A DNA stretch of 64,000 nt, taken from assembly GCA_023055505.1 (NCBI GenBank), contig JALIRH010000010.1, positions 6,974,001 through 7,038,000 on the forward strand. The letters run 5' to 3'. The position numbers were made by a program, and so were the translations under genes. This stretch comes from Callipepla californica brunnescens (taxonomy: Eukaryota; Chordata; Aves; Galliformes; Odontophoridae). The stretch's first letter is position 1; each line of letters begins with the position of its first letter. Below the pieces are notes generated by a model. It was not told where the DNA came from. It did no database searches and saw only the letters and a list, made by a program, of their open reading frames with translations. Below are positions 51,176 to 64,000 of the stretch, piece by piece.

Positions 51176-53933
51176 CTCATGCTCCTATTAATGATAGACA
51201 TTATCTGAAAAGAATAAAATCAAGTTTAAGATTATTCTCTTTATGTCAGGGTTAAAGATTTGATAGGTATAATCAGGTATATATAATGTTAACAAATTAA
51301 TAAGAATTCAACTACTATCATTTCAACAACTGCATCTTTAATAGGAAAAAAAAAAAAGATTTTAGAAAAATATGATACTTCTACAGAAAACCTGCAAGCT
51401 AGTGGATCAGGAGTATTTCATTCAGTACAGTACCCAGGGAAACACTTCCAGTCTTTCATAGTACAGGGTTACAACAGGATTTAGAAAGTCACTGGGTCAG
51501 TTTATACCAATAAAGGGACAGAAATTTCCCTTGCTTGAGCTACAAGGAATCAGTGATTGCTGATTTTAGAAAACAGTATCACATTTTGGAGTAAATTTCA
51601 GTAGAAGGATATGCTATGATACACATATTCAAAATTAAACTATATAAAATGATAACATTCTATGAAGACAAGTTTAATCTTATAATTAGGCATTGCCTAA
51701 CAAAGTTTTTATCTGATTTCAATGCACTTCTCTCAGTTTTAGTGAAAGCCATTATGGTTTTGGGTTATGAGACAAGAAGTGCTACTAGTCTGGTGTCTGG
51801 TTTTTGTTTTATACAGTTTCATGTAATTGTGTTGTGCACTCTTTCCATCTTCTATGTGTGTCCTTTCTAATGTTACTTTCTAATAAGAGAATTTTTCCAT
51901 ACTACTGATTTGTTACTGATTGATTAATCTTCTCCCCCTGAACTGGCTCACAAATCACCAGAGCAACTGTTTCTCTACCAGCAGCCTTATTTATACTTTG
52001 TATTACACAAATTTCAAAACATTGAACTTTGAATATTACCAATGTTGACACTGTTGCTGTTCTCTCTGGTTTTATACAATGGAAAGACAACAGTGGTGTG
52101 GATTAGATTTTATCTTAGTGGTTTCAAGTCCTATTTTAAAGTGTTCCCTACATATTTGTCTCAGTTTACATACTAGGCAATCCACACTCTTCCCAGCTTC
52201 TCAACTCAGTATGAAAAAGTTTAATCGAGCAGCATAGGATTCACATTAACAAGGCTAAGCTGACTGTAGATTTTGCTAGCTTGTAACTCAAAAGTGATTA
52301 CAAGTGTTGCTGTGAATCTAGACCTAGGTAGAGCAAATGCATGACAGCGGCGGTGGGGATCTATAGTTACAGCTGCTTTCATAGCCTATGTAGTTGGAAG
52401 TCCACACCTCTGGGGTGAGAACTATTGGTGCTATAATTTTGTATGTCTTAAATTTTTTACTCTTGTATATCATAGCATATTTTTAAAGAAAATAGCACGT
52501 GTATTTGAATAATTTTTTAGAATTGTAATTAATATGCCATTTGGAAAGCAGAATTGCAGCCATAGTTAATCACTAAGTGCTTTCTGACTTCTGCTACTAA
52601 TATAAATAGATATCCCAGTTTAAGCTTCCTAGAAATAACCTCCTGATATAACATAGCATTTTCATTTCTGATTTTCTTAATTTCTTTTATTCAGTAATCA
52701 CAATAAATCTTATCAGTAAACATCACCAAAAAGTATAGAGAAAAGCAATAAAAATGTCAAACTAACATTATAAAGGGGAGATTCTGTTGTCATTTTCTGT
52801 TTCATTAACCAGAGTATAGTTAGAGATTTAATTATACCTACCTTTGATAATGCCTTCTATGATAGCACTGAAGTGTTATCTAGAAAAAGAATATATTCCA
52901 GCTTCACTGTTATCAAAGAAGGGCTGTCGTTTCATGAAAACCTAAAGATGGTATTTAAATGTCAACTTTATTAACTGTATCATCACTGATAGTTGACTGG
53001 AACTGACAAGAAGAAAGCTTACGCCAGAAATCAGAGCTGCCTTCAGTACTTCCCTCCCTACTGAAACTACTTGCTTTCCCTTCCTCATTCTCACTTACTA
53101 TCATATAGTGAATAAAAATCTTTTCTTTTACATTCTGCCATGACCTAATTTAAATTTCTGTTCTGCCATGAATGCAGTGGAAACCAGAAAGTCTTTAATA
53201 AGTGTTCAGTTTAGAGAAACACAATCATTTACTTCAAACAGTGTGAAATTAGTTTATCACTGTACCCAAATATAGTAACTCTTGATGCTATCAACTTTCA
53301 AAATATTAGTCTCTTTAAAGCAAACACATGGAACTAAACTGCAGTGAGTTGCTGTGCTCCCAGAAAATCCTCTTAATAACCTGAGAGCATGAAAACAGTT
53401 CTTACAGACAAAGGGCTTGGCTTGTGTGTCTACAACTTTCATAGAATTTAACTACAAACTTTAAATCTTGCAACACTAAAAATCCTGGTTTTTAGGTGTT
53501 AGCCCACTGCTGACAGGGACAAACATCACATTCATTCAAAACTTGCCTGGATTTTCATCCACAGAGATGACTTGACAGTAGAGATAAACATACATTTTTT
53601 TTTTTCTGTCTTTCTCTTAAACATAGGTTGCTTGAAAAGCAGTTGATCATCATGTAAATATATGTTCATCAGTGGCATACATGTTCTAAAGCACTTATTC
53701 ACAGATGTTCTCAGATTTTGGTGCCAGTGCCCTTTTAAGATTATTTATTACATAGAGCATTCTCTGCTATTTTTCATTCAAATCAATGCAAGTGTGTCTC
53801 TGAAAATAGCTAACTAATTTCCTCCTTTCAGAACTCATTTTTGCCAATCTGCTTTACTCCTTCCTCTCTGGAAAAAATGCTTGATAATCTTATTAGTATT
53901 TTGCATGTTTATGGCTGTTATACAGGAGAGCAT

Positions 53934-53947
53934 TTCTTTTCTTTCTT

Positions 53948-53981
<34 letters not shown>
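53934..53981. repeat. Polypyrimidine tract ending in 32 T
   Basis: CTTT/TTCT units pass into 32 consecutive T residues. No AATAAA complement is evident just downstream, so unlike the run at 50186 there is no sign of a retroposed transcript. Confidence 0.92.
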
Positions 53982-53982
<1 letters not shown>

Positions 53983-54163
53983 TAGTTTCAAAAGAATAGA
54001 AATCTCAGTTGTCCACAAATCCTATTGTCATGGTTTTTAAGGTAAAACACTGCTGCCAGTCTGTCTACTGGCTTGAAAACATAGCTTTCAGTTCAAAAAT
54101 GGGAGAGGAGAGAAACCTTAAATCCGGGCCACTTCTAATAATAATAATAAATGAAAGGAAAAT

Positions 54164-54171
54164 CATATATA

Positions 54172-54206
<35 letters not shown>

Positions 54207-54234
54207 ATGTATATATATATGTATGTATATATAT
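54164..54234. repeat. Alternating purine-pyrimidine tract, (TG)n(CG)n(TATG)n
   Basis: Every base from 54164 to 54234 alternates pyrimidine and purine without exception. It runs as AT units, about eight TG units, a CGCGCG core, more TG units, then TATG and TA units. CG and TG alternation favours left-handed Z-DNA under negative supercoiling. It lies in KCNH7 intron 2. Confidence 0.95.
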
Positions 54235-56061
54235 TGCATTGCAAATATCCATCATTATTTGTACATAATAAAACATTCCAAGAATCAAAATCGAAGCCCA
54301 TAAAAATAATAATAATAAAAAGACAACACTTCAGAGCACTTTCCCAAAGGATTTTTTCTTATTTCTGGAGTCCATTTGCATGCATTAGACAAATTAGACA
54401 GTATATCACCTTCTGTGAGAGACTAAGCCTGAAGACTAGAAGTGCAAAACCGGATAACTATGAATCAATATCTAAGCCCTCCCAGTGTTTAAATGGAGCA
54501 GCTCTTGAGCTGGTGTAAAAAGATACCCTATGTAAAATGCCAGTACTGAGCCAGTCTGTATTGGTCCATGGTTTAGAGCATCACTAGTGTTTATATAAGT
54601 TACACTGATTTCCTATTTGCAAGAAGCATACGAATTGGCACAGAAGTGGCTTTAGTACTTTTACTTGCAATCTGAAAGAAAAGTTCTGGAGAGGGGTAGC
54701 AGAGTGTTAGCATTGGTTTGGGGTGACCAAAATAAAAAAAAAGATTGTACTAAGATAAGAGATCTAAGGTACTGCTCTCAAATGACAAAAAAGTTAATTA
54801 AAAACTAGTAACTGCTGTTCCAGCTACAAAAATAAAAATATGTGATTTTTTAGCTTAGGTGCTATGTGTAGGTGGCCTCCCCTTCCTCTGGTTTCTGTTT
54901 ATTTAAAGATTGGAAAGGGGGAAGGATTTTTTCATCTACAAATAACTCTTCTTCCTGGAGAATAGGTATGTGATTGTATTTTTTAAAATGAGTACAAAAA
55001 AACAAGACTATTAGAGCTGAGAAAGCTTTTTTGTGTACTAGGACCATTTATTAACATTCATTTATAGTTATCTTTTGACCTTATCTATGAAGAATCAGAT
55101 CCTGTGGAAGATTGCCAGTAATGTTATTGTCTCTGAGGAACCCAGCATATGTAGAACATAATCCTTAGCCAGATAAATGCATTCTGAGTGGCTCCTTGTC
55201 CTTCAGACATGATTTCTCTTACACTGTTACATGTAAGAATCCCTGCTCCATGGGAACTAAGTAAATTGTTTCCTTTTAAAGCAGTATTTTTGTATTAATC
55301 CTTTTCCTTATGATAGTTTTCCTGTAAGTAAAAACTTGTGAATAAAGTACTTTATTTCCACTTGCTGATAAATTTAAGAAAACATACCAACTTGGTAGAA
55401 ATGACAGAGAAAAAATGATATATGTTTCACCTTGTTACCTGGAAAGTAGATTATCCATAATTTTGTTCCGCCCCTAGAACCAATGGACACTAAAATATCA
55501 GACAATACTAAAGTATCATAGATGTGAAGGTCAATCTGAGATTTAAAAAGAAATGACTGACATGAACTTTTACACATAAATGCAAATGTAAGACTAGATT
55601 TTCAGTTATACGTATTGTATTATATATAAATAATAATAAAACTAAAAACAAAAATAATAAAACAGAATGTCTGCCTCCCTAGGCATTTAAAAACATTCAT
55701 GAACTGCTAGAATTATTCCCTGTTCAATTACAAGCTGACATTTTATAGATCACAACAGTTTTAGAATTAAAGTATCATTCTTATTAAATGCATTCAATCA
55801 CGGAAAGCCTTAAGTGAATAGTAAATTAAAGTGACTCCAGATGAGCTGGTTGACTAATGAAGTGTCTGTTATTATTCTGAAAAGCTGGTAGTCTGGTCAA
55901 TTCTTGTAGTCTTTCTGTCTTTTCTATGGTAGTACAAAGGTTGTTTTGTACTGATTGTATTTCCCAGTATAAATAAGAGCATTGTGTATATAAAAATAAA
56001 TAAGGGGGAAAAAAAAACCAACAAAAAACACTAAACCAACCCCCAACCAACATTTAGATAT

Positions 56062-56154
56062 TGTACTAAGGGACGTGATTTAGTGGGGAAATATTGGTGA
56101 TAGGTGGAAGGTAGGAGGTCTTTTCCAGCCTTTGTGCTTCTATGATTCTGTGGC
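56062..56154 (+). mobile_element. CR1 LINE, short 3' end
   Basis: GGACGTGATTTAGTGGGGAA, GGTAGGAGGTCTTTTCCAGC and a CTTCTATGATTCTGTGG tail match the 3' UTR of a chicken-type CR1 subfamily in forward orientation. About 90 bp are retained. Confidence 0.88.
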
Positions 56155-57499
56155 TGAGTCCAATAAATGCATAACAGAATCAGAATATGAGAAGATATTC
56201 AGCAAGGTATGGTTCTGAAAAACAATCTTAGGAAATAGAAAATGCATTGAGTAAGGATTATTCTTAAACCAATGTCTCAGACCACGGGCTGGGTTGGAGA
56301 AAGACAACTTAGGATGATGCATAGTTTTACATGTCTCTGTAATAAAGGAGAATTTCATGAGAAATTTCTATAGACATCTTATGCTGGAGAGAATACATGT
56401 TCTAATGATCTTCAAATGCTGTCACGGGGATAGAGACAGACAGGGCTATTCTCAAATGAAGAAGGGGACAAATTGTTTCCTACTCTTGCCACAGAGTTAA
56501 AGAAATCAGCGATGGAATCAAGTCTTGTTCATCTTTTCCCCATGAAAACCCTTCATCAAGCTTGGACACCAGAGTTTTCAAATTTGGTCCAGAAAATAGA
56601 ACTGCCAGATAAATAACAAAGAATAGAAAAAGAAAATATATGGGAGGTATGGTTAAGAAAGTTAAGTGGCTGCAAAGTTCTCATTTTTTTCCAAACAGAA
56701 AGAACTTATCACTAGCAACTTTCACATTGGATTTTGTTGTGATAGTTGTAGCACTTATTCAGGAGAATCCTGAATCAGTCAGGCACAGCTTATGAATCAC
56801 TCTTAAACTGCATCAATATTTAAAAAGAAAGCAAAACTTTATTGTATCTGAGCATTGTTTGTCTTTTAACTAGTGTTTCGCGTATCATACAGTTAACACA
56901 TGCTTATTTGCTCCCCAAATAATTTTCTCTCCAAGCAACCCCAAAAATAACTGAAATCTCATCAAAGTCTAGTTTCATTCACCTTTTAAAGGAATGTATA
57001 ATGGAGACTCTCTTCCACAATCCTTTTTAATTGTGAGACTTAACATAAATTTACCAGTGAGAAAATAGACATTTCTGCAGGATGGAGGACATTTGTTCAG
57101 TTTCAGCTAGCTTATATCTTCACCATCAAGTTTAGATGTATTAACCACAGATAATCGCATAATGTAGTCAGGATTCTAACATTTTGGATTTCACCCTTTA
57201 TATTTCATTTTTTTAGAAACTGGCACAATCTGTATAACATGTAAGGCTTGGTTTCACATGATAAATCTTTAAAAAGCTATCCTCCAGCTGTTTGCTTTCA
57301 GAAAGCATTCTATGCCATTTTTGTATCCAAGGTGACACGAGAGATCTAACAAGTCTGAGGAAGGGTAGTAGTCTACTAACTCCTGTCTATGTTCCTGCTG
57401 GTACAACTGAGCTGGACATCAGATATTTCAAAAGATCCCAAAGACTTTTCCACCAGTTGTTCCTCATTTTATTGAACCATATCTCAAGACATACATTTT
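56155..57499 (+). other. KCNH7: KCNH7 intron 2 between two CR1 relics
   Basis: AT-rich sequence. A 72-codon + strand frame at 57292-57510 ends against the CR1 relic. It has no recognisable domain, and I cannot say whether it is part of another old repeat. Confidence 0.6.
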
Positions 57500-57835
57500 T
57501 CCCAGACTGAGGCAGTGAGTGCATTAAGTACATAAGCCTTATCTGCATCCACTGTCAGTAAATCACCCTCCTTGCTCAGCTGCAAACTGACATCATACTT
57601 CATTGGTCTTTTACTGCTAACATAGCTAACAGCAGAAGCTCTTTTTGCTGCCCTTGATACCCCTAGAGTTTCAAATCTAGCTCAGCTTTTACTTTTCTAA
57701 GACCATCCCCGCATGCCTGGGCAGTGTTTCTATATTCCCCCTTTGTAACCTGTCCTTGATTTCTCTTCTTTTATGTGTTCTTTTTGCACTGGAGCGCAGT
57801 CATGAGCTCTTGCTGATCCAGCTGGTATCCTGAGA
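57500..57835 (-). mobile_element. CR1 LINE fragment, ORF2 linker between endonuclease and RT
   Basis: The plus strand carries, in order, GAGTGCATTAAGTACATAAG, CTTTTACTGCTAACATAGCT, AATCTAGCTCAGCTTTTAC, CATCCCCGCATGCCTGG and TTTATGTGTTCTTTTTGCAC. This is the inverted segment of CR1 ORF2 between the endonuclease and the reverse transcriptase, which encodes a Lys/Arg-rich linker with the pattern ACRDGIRKAKAELE in intact copies. It is strongly diverged, has no 3' end, and is among the oldest CR1 pieces here. Confidence 0.75.
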
Positions 57836-60800
57836 TATCTAGTCATTTTCTGAGTGTTCAGATGGACTGCCATTGAGAATTTTTTATCTATACCCCCTAG
57901 GAACTTTGAATAACTAATGAGTTAGTTGCCTTTTTTATTTTCTTTTTTTTTCTTTTTTCTTTTAGTAGATGTAGGTATTTCCCATATCTTTTACTATACT
58001 AGTTGGCATTCTCTCCTAGAGTTATAAACTTCTCTTGCTCATTATTATGTCAAGTTTTATACATGAAATTTGGTATAACTTAGGTATACTTACACATGCA
58101 TTGGGAAATCCTGTTTATATTGTACAATGAATATAGCTGGAATTGCAGCCTATATGTTATTTGCCAAAAGGACTTTTCCAAAAGTCATTACTAATGTGTT
58201 AAATAGTATAAATCCCATGCTGATACCCATTACATTGTGACTAACTGTATGTTGTACTTAGTGTTTTCTCATACTAGTGGGCAGTTTGTCTGGTCTGTTA
58301 GGCATCTGCCTGGTTTTCATACAAATGTGTTTGAGTTCAGAAAACATATTTTCTAATGCATACTTTACCATGGACTGTAACTATTTGGAGAGCTTGATGA
58401 TAAAGATAATTGCAGTGGAAGTCTTCTTGTAAGTTTTGGAAGCAGTTAATCCATTATCTTATACTGGGAGATAAATGAAACTTGCCACTGGGAAACAATT
58501 AAGGCATCCCTGACATAGATTATTTAGCATTTAATTCCCATCTTTAGAGATGTGCCAAACACAGATCCTAAAAAAGTAATAGTTTTCACATTGTGTAGAA
58601 TTCTTGTAGTGGTTTTAGTAGTAAGGGAAGGCCATTGAAACACTTTCTCATTTTGGAAGAAAAGTTTGTTGCCAAAATCTCTTTACAGAGTTCATGGGAA
58701 ACAAACAAACAAAGAAATAAATAAACAGCAAAACAGCATTTTCTTCACAATTTCTCTTCTGACACATTTTATTTCATATTTTCTTCAAGATGCATATGCC
58801 TCCTAAACTATTTACCTTAAGCTCTTTCTTAGAAGTTAGTGACTGGGTGGGGGAGGGGGAGGGTACAAATCTGTTGTTTTTAAGAGTTTTGCTGTTGCTT
58901 TTTTTTCTTTGGTCTGATGCTGGCAAATGCCACCACAACCAATATCACCATGTGCTACCTTCCTCCTAACAGGTTTCCATCACCTCTGATGGACAGTGTT
59001 GATGGCATAGGAATGCTGGAATAGGGGCTTAACTTAACAGGGAGCATCATCTGTAAGCAACAGAGCATAGAATACCTGCAGCTTTTGTGGTACTCTAGTG
59101 TTGACAAATACACAGTTCTAAGGCATGCTCCCCCTCAAACATCCATCATTTAGGAATATGATTTCATCTGAGGGTATTAAAAAAGAAAATCAAGACACGG
59201 TCTCATTGGTTAAGCCACTCGAGCATGGTGGTCTGGCAGTTTATTCAGATCTGTAATTCATTCCTTTTTTTTTTCACTTCTTTATATAGAGAAAAGGATT
59301 GCTAAACATACACAAAGTGACAATTAAAGCATACTTAATGACTATTACTAATGATGAGTTCAACTGCTGTATGAAGGTGCTGATAAACTTCATGATACAT
59401 ACTTCCACAGACTAAAACAGCACTGATGATATTTTTTGATTCTATTAAAGTCATTTTTCTCCAAACTGTTTGCATATTTGACACTTTCAAATCTGTTTGT
59501 TTCATGCTACATTTTATTTTTAATCATCGCTGTGATGCTAAAAAGATCTTCTATAAAACCTGCTTCACTGTCTATCTAAAAGAAGCTCTTTTACTCTCTT
59601 CTCATGAAACAAATAAAAGCATCTTGTGAGTGTACAACAGCAGTTGTACATTTCGATAGCCCTTACAATCAGTTATTTTGGTGACTCAAAAGGGTTTATG
59701 ATAAACACCGACCTTACATTATGGTATTATGTAAGGATTTTTGATTTGGTCTTTTTAATTTTATTCTTTCTAATATGTGTGGTTTTTATTTTAACTTTGG
59801 TGCAAAGACATTCCTACTTCCACAGAATCAATGAGAGATTTACATACCGGCAGTATAATTGCAGTTATTTGTGAATGTAATAAATGTAGTGTCAAATGCA
59901 GGGTAACTAATTTTATGCGGTTCATTTTTTACATAGTGCTAATGTGCACAGCACTGTGTGATATATTTTTATATAATTTAGATCTTTTAATATAATTTAA
60001 AGGAATGACTAAATAAAAATTATTTTTCCTTCTCAGACTGGACCAAATTGTCATTGACAGCCATTTAACAGGTAACCACACACACTGACTGGTTTAAATT
60101 TAAATTTTCTTGGTGCTACAAGACTTGTGTAAAGTCAGAATGTGGCCATGAACCAAAACCGTGATGTTTCTAAACCTTGTGTCTGATACTGTATTTTGTA
60201 GAAGAATAAAGTTATCTTTATGAATAGGTATTACAACCTTTATGACAGATAGGAAACAACCTTTATGACTAATATTATTGCAGAAATTGTCTTTAAATCA
60301 AAAGAAATGCAGACCCAAACCCCTGCAAACTAAAAGGTTTCATTTCTGAGAATTCTTTTGAATAACAAAAAAGCTTTTGTTTTCATTTGGATTTGAAATA
60401 TTTGAAAATATTTGATAGTTCCATACTTGATATTTAAAAATTAGAAGTTTGATAAAGGTTTTACAAAAATACGCTTCATTGAGACTTTGTTAAACAAATG
60501 ATCAGTTAATTCTTTTTTAAATATACAGTATTATGGAGTACAATTTGCAATGAGAGCAAAGTGACTTAAAGGATATTTTGAAATGAAAGTAATTTTATCC
60601 TGACTAGAAACCTAATCTTTAGTGTTACGGCATTTTTATTATTCATTGAAACTCATAGTGTTTATATTGTACTTACAGGATTTTGGTACTATCATTATTT
60701 TTAGCTTTAGTACAGTGTATATGAAATATAGTAAATGACTTACAGATGTATTTACTTTACTATTGTGGTTGTAATTATTCTTATTTATATAGTTATAATG

Positions 60801-63800
60801 AAATAGAATGCCTAGCTTTAGTTATCGAACAAGAATATCATTAACATTACCACATTAATTTGGTTTGACTCTGTCCTTATTAAAAACCCAAAAGTCAAAC
60901 ACAAAGTGTGATGTAGTATTTAAATCTGACACCTGTTCAGATTTCAAGAGTGAGAACATTCTAGAGAAGTTGGAATTACAGACCATTCCAAATGGAGTGA
61001 AAACAAATATAATAATTGTAATAAATATATGAGCTCAATCAGAAGTACCGCATGGTAATGTTTGTATAACCCCACATGAGATACTACTTGGCAGAACTGT
61101 GAGATAGCAACAACAGAAATATTTCTTTTCATGTTCCACCCCACTAACTTTTCATTTCATGTTCCAACTGAATCATATCTGCAAATGGCGAATTTCTCTG
61201 TACCAAGATTATAAATAGTAAAATTTGAAAGCATGGAGATTGGCTTGGACATTGTTGCTCTACTATGATAAATTTAGATCTGATGGTTGTTGGAAATTAA
61301 AATACCTAACATCTTCAAAATTAATTTTTTGAGGTTGCTCTGGGCTTGTGTCAGTAAACAGCATTTTCATTACAGTGATTATTTCAAACATACAAGGCTT
61401 ATAACCTTAGAAAACAGCACAAAGCAGGCAGAAAGCATGCAAAAGGGCCACACAAGCAAATCTTGAATGGCAAGTGTCTACAAAGTGTAACAAGCATGTA
61501 AACAGGGAATACAGATAGTACAGTAAAATGAACACATTGATTAGAGCTGTTGAAAGCCCCAGAAGTCAGGTTGGAGCCATTTTTGTCTTTATCTAGGCTT
61601 ACAAGTAGAGTAGAAAGGTGTGCAACACCCCTTCCAATCACTGAGCTTTACCAAAACAAGCATGGATTCAGCAGATCACAGAACTAAAAGTGAAGGTTCC
61701 CTAACTGTTTTTTAAAGTGTTTTGGTTTCTTTTGGTTTCTTTTCAATCTTCTTAAAAGTGTATTTATTTCTAGAATAGCATAATGTCAGGGTTTTATTTT
61801 ATTTTTTTCTGAAGCAGAGTAAGAATGCAAGATGTGAAGCGGTGTGGTGAGAAGATATTGTACATAGAATATTTCAGTGATAGGTTTTCCTATGTTTCAC
61901 TACATTTATATTTCTTTTTCCAAAGTAATCAATTAGAAAAATGTGGTTAAAATGACTGAAAACTACTGGGGACTTTTTGATGCTTTCTAGTTAGATGTTT
62001 CTAGAGGTCTGGTTTATGACATGTTCATTGAGAGTTACTGTAATTTCAGTCAGCTCTCCTATTTACTCCTGTTTTTAATTACACTGCACTAGATTGTAAG
62101 TAATGTACAACTTGTGTTGAATACCCAAGCATCTCTTCCTGCATGAAAGATTGCATAGCCACAAAAGACACTTCTACAGAAAGTAATCGTGTTATTATCT
62201 GAACATTTTCTCAGGTCGAGAATGAAAGGCAAGGTAGTGAGTAACAACTGAATATTCAGTTCAATTCAGTGGAGTGTTCTTCTCTTTACTGCTGCTGCTG
62301 CTGCTTCATGAGCAAGAGACTTCGTCATCTTTGGTACAGAACAGGGATTTCCCAGAGAGCACTCTAGGTGTGCTACAGAGCATGCTAGCAGCTGGTTTGG
62401 GAATCAGCTGTAAATTTCACAGCTGGTTTCTGTAGACCAGCCTGAATCACTTCGAGCTCTGCCCCTGGCTGTGCAGCTGTATCTACTGCACACAGGTGCT
62501 CGTATAACCTAGATCCCCACCACAAATTCATACATATAAGATGTAAATGTGAAGCAATAAGAGACTGTGAAGGACTGTATGTGAGTTAACAGAACTGGAA
62601 ATAAACTTCACTCCTAAGCTTCCTGTATGTAGAAAATTAGTGTTTGGTGTGTAGCAGTGGAAAGAGAAACTCACAGCTGTGTGAGCCCAATAAAACTCAC
62701 TTGTGCTTATATCAGCACAGTTTGAGAGAAAATCTATACGAAAAAGATAGGTAAAGGAAGGGACATGCCTGCAACAAAAAGACAGAGTTCAGCTGCCTCT
62801 TTATAAAGCAAAGATCAGCTCCCACTGAACTACTACAGAAGTACTGAAAGCAAAGTGTAGTTCCATCTGAAGACATAACTGAAGAAAACATATAGGCCAG
62901 AAGTAAACAGAAGAGCCAAAATGCAATCCTGGAAAAAAGCAAGTATTATTTCAGCAAATGGAGAAGGCTGTACCACCGAGACAAACCATTTGGCTTCAAA
63001 CTGCTAAAACAGGATAAGATTACAAACAAATTATTACAATTTTAGATGAAAGTTACCTAAGGTCACGGTTTTCACTTGAAAATCTTTGATCCTCTAGGGG
63101 AAAAAATCAAGCAACAACAAAGTAAGATGGACATATGTTCAAAATGTTAATTTAATTTCATTAAAGAAAATTCCCAATAGGAAAATATGACTAGCCTTAT
63201 CATATAATTCTCATCAACACAATCAATAATTAATAGATGAAATATGCAAAGAGGAGAATAAACAATACCTAAATAAGAAACTGATTCCAAACATCTAATA
63301 CTTGAGAGAAATATGGCTATTAAGTTTATTTTCTTATACATAATAAAGCATTTTCATATTATTGTAATATGCCTTGCAAGGAATATTAATAATCCTCATA
63401 CAAATCTGTGATATACATATTACAGGATTCTATAGTATCCTTTGTATTGCATAAAAAATACAGGAAAAAAAAATGTGTTTTCATTTATAAAAGTAGAAAA
63501 TGTAAGAATTATCCGTGATTATTTTATGACTTAATTATAAATACTTTATGATTAATTTTAGAACATTTTAGAAAATTTAAAGGTCTTGGTGTTTTTTTTT
63601 CACAATTCCTTTGTGTCTATTCTTCACTGTTAAATTTTTCTTTAGCAAAAGGAAAGTGCTGACTTACACTCATTAGTTCTAAAGGCATTGTTAGCAGCAC
63701 AAACAGAAAACCATTTTCAGACTAACTTTTCCAATTCCCTCCACTTAATTCTTCATTTTTGTAATTTCTTTACTGGTGCTTCTGTTTTAATCCAGGCTAG

Positions 63801-64000
63801 AAAGACAAGGATTGTACTAACTGTACAATCTAGCACACGGCAAGTTTCAGACATTTGACAACTTCATGGAAAATTGGAATATTGTTCCTATTTTAAAAGT
63901 AGTTTTTACTGTTCGAAGCACTATTTCTCCCACTTCCCCCGAGCTGCATGCTTCCTGGTGCAGTATAAATTAGGCAGGTAAGCAGAAGCATAGGACAAAT
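57836..64000 (+). other. KCNH7: KCNH7 intron 2, distal part to window edge
   Basis: About 6.2 kb of AT-rich DNA. I looked for KCNH7 exon 3 (the end of the PAS domain) in all + frames and saw nothing matching. A short (GCT)n run lies at 62288-62303, and a less AT-rich patch follows at about 62290-62520. No transposon recognised. The intron continues beyond the window. Confidence 0.75.

Larger units (their letters stand above)
51176..56061 (+). other. KCNH7: KCNH7 intron 2, middle part
   Basis: AT-rich intronic DNA with a 32-T run at 53950-53981 and the alternating purine-pyrimidine tract at 54164-54234. I recognise no exon. A 169-codon + strand frame at 54009-54518 reads through the dinucleotide repeat and is not credible as a gene. 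Confidence 0.8.

Noticed and set aside
53950..53981. Second poly(T) run considered as a retrocopy tail
   Set aside because: No polyadenylation signal complement lies at the right distance, and the run grades out of CTTT repeats, as a microsatellite would.
54009..54518. 169-codon + strand open frame, the longest in the window
   Set aside because: It reads through the TG/CG/TATG repeat, giving a Cys-Val and Tyr-Ile low-complexity stretch. There is no domain and no splice context.

Overview
The window looks like nuclear DNA from a vertebrate, almost certainly a bird. It is AT-rich and gene-poor, and it carries several decayed CR1 retrotransposon copies, mostly 5'-truncated, whose 3' ends show the ATTCTGTG/ATTCTATG-type tail of avian CR1. 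It also holds two spliced exons of a conserved neuronal potassium channel. Crocodilians and turtles also carry CR1, so 'bird' is an inference. I cannot name the species.

The only gene I can support is the 5' end of KCNH7 (ERG3, Kv11.3), on the + strand. Exon 1 (coding part 43259-43334) and exon 2 (45386-45616) encode residues 1-102 plus the first base of codon 103: the N-cap and most of the PAS core of the cytoplasmic eag domain. Intron 1 is 2,051 bp. Intron 2 runs off the right edge, and I found no exon 3 in the remaining 18.4 kb. Voltage sensor, pore and cyclic-nucleotide-binding-homology domain must lie beyond the window.

Layout: 1-42.0 kb is intergenic DNA upstream of KCNH7 with CR1 relics and simple repeats. 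About 42.0-43.0 kb is a sharp CpG island, the likely promoter. It contains a near-consensus RE1/NRSE site for the neuronal repressor REST at 42256-42276, a GC box, an inverted CCAAT box and a CRE half-site. About 43.02-43.26 kb is a purine-rich leader with short upstream ORFs, then exon 1. From 43.3 to 64.0 kb the window is intronic, with two more CR1 relics, two poly(T) tracts of 32-33 bases, a 71-bp perfectly alternating purine-pyrimidine tract and a possible processed retrocopy on the minus strand.

Nearly all other open frames of 60-170 codons look like chance frames, CR1 remnants or low-complexity translations. I found no tRNA, rRNA, CRISPR array, intact transposon or novel multi-gene system. 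The most interesting signals are the regulatory architecture of the KCNH7 promoter (RE1 plus upstream ORFs) and the long Z-DNA-prone tract in intron 2.
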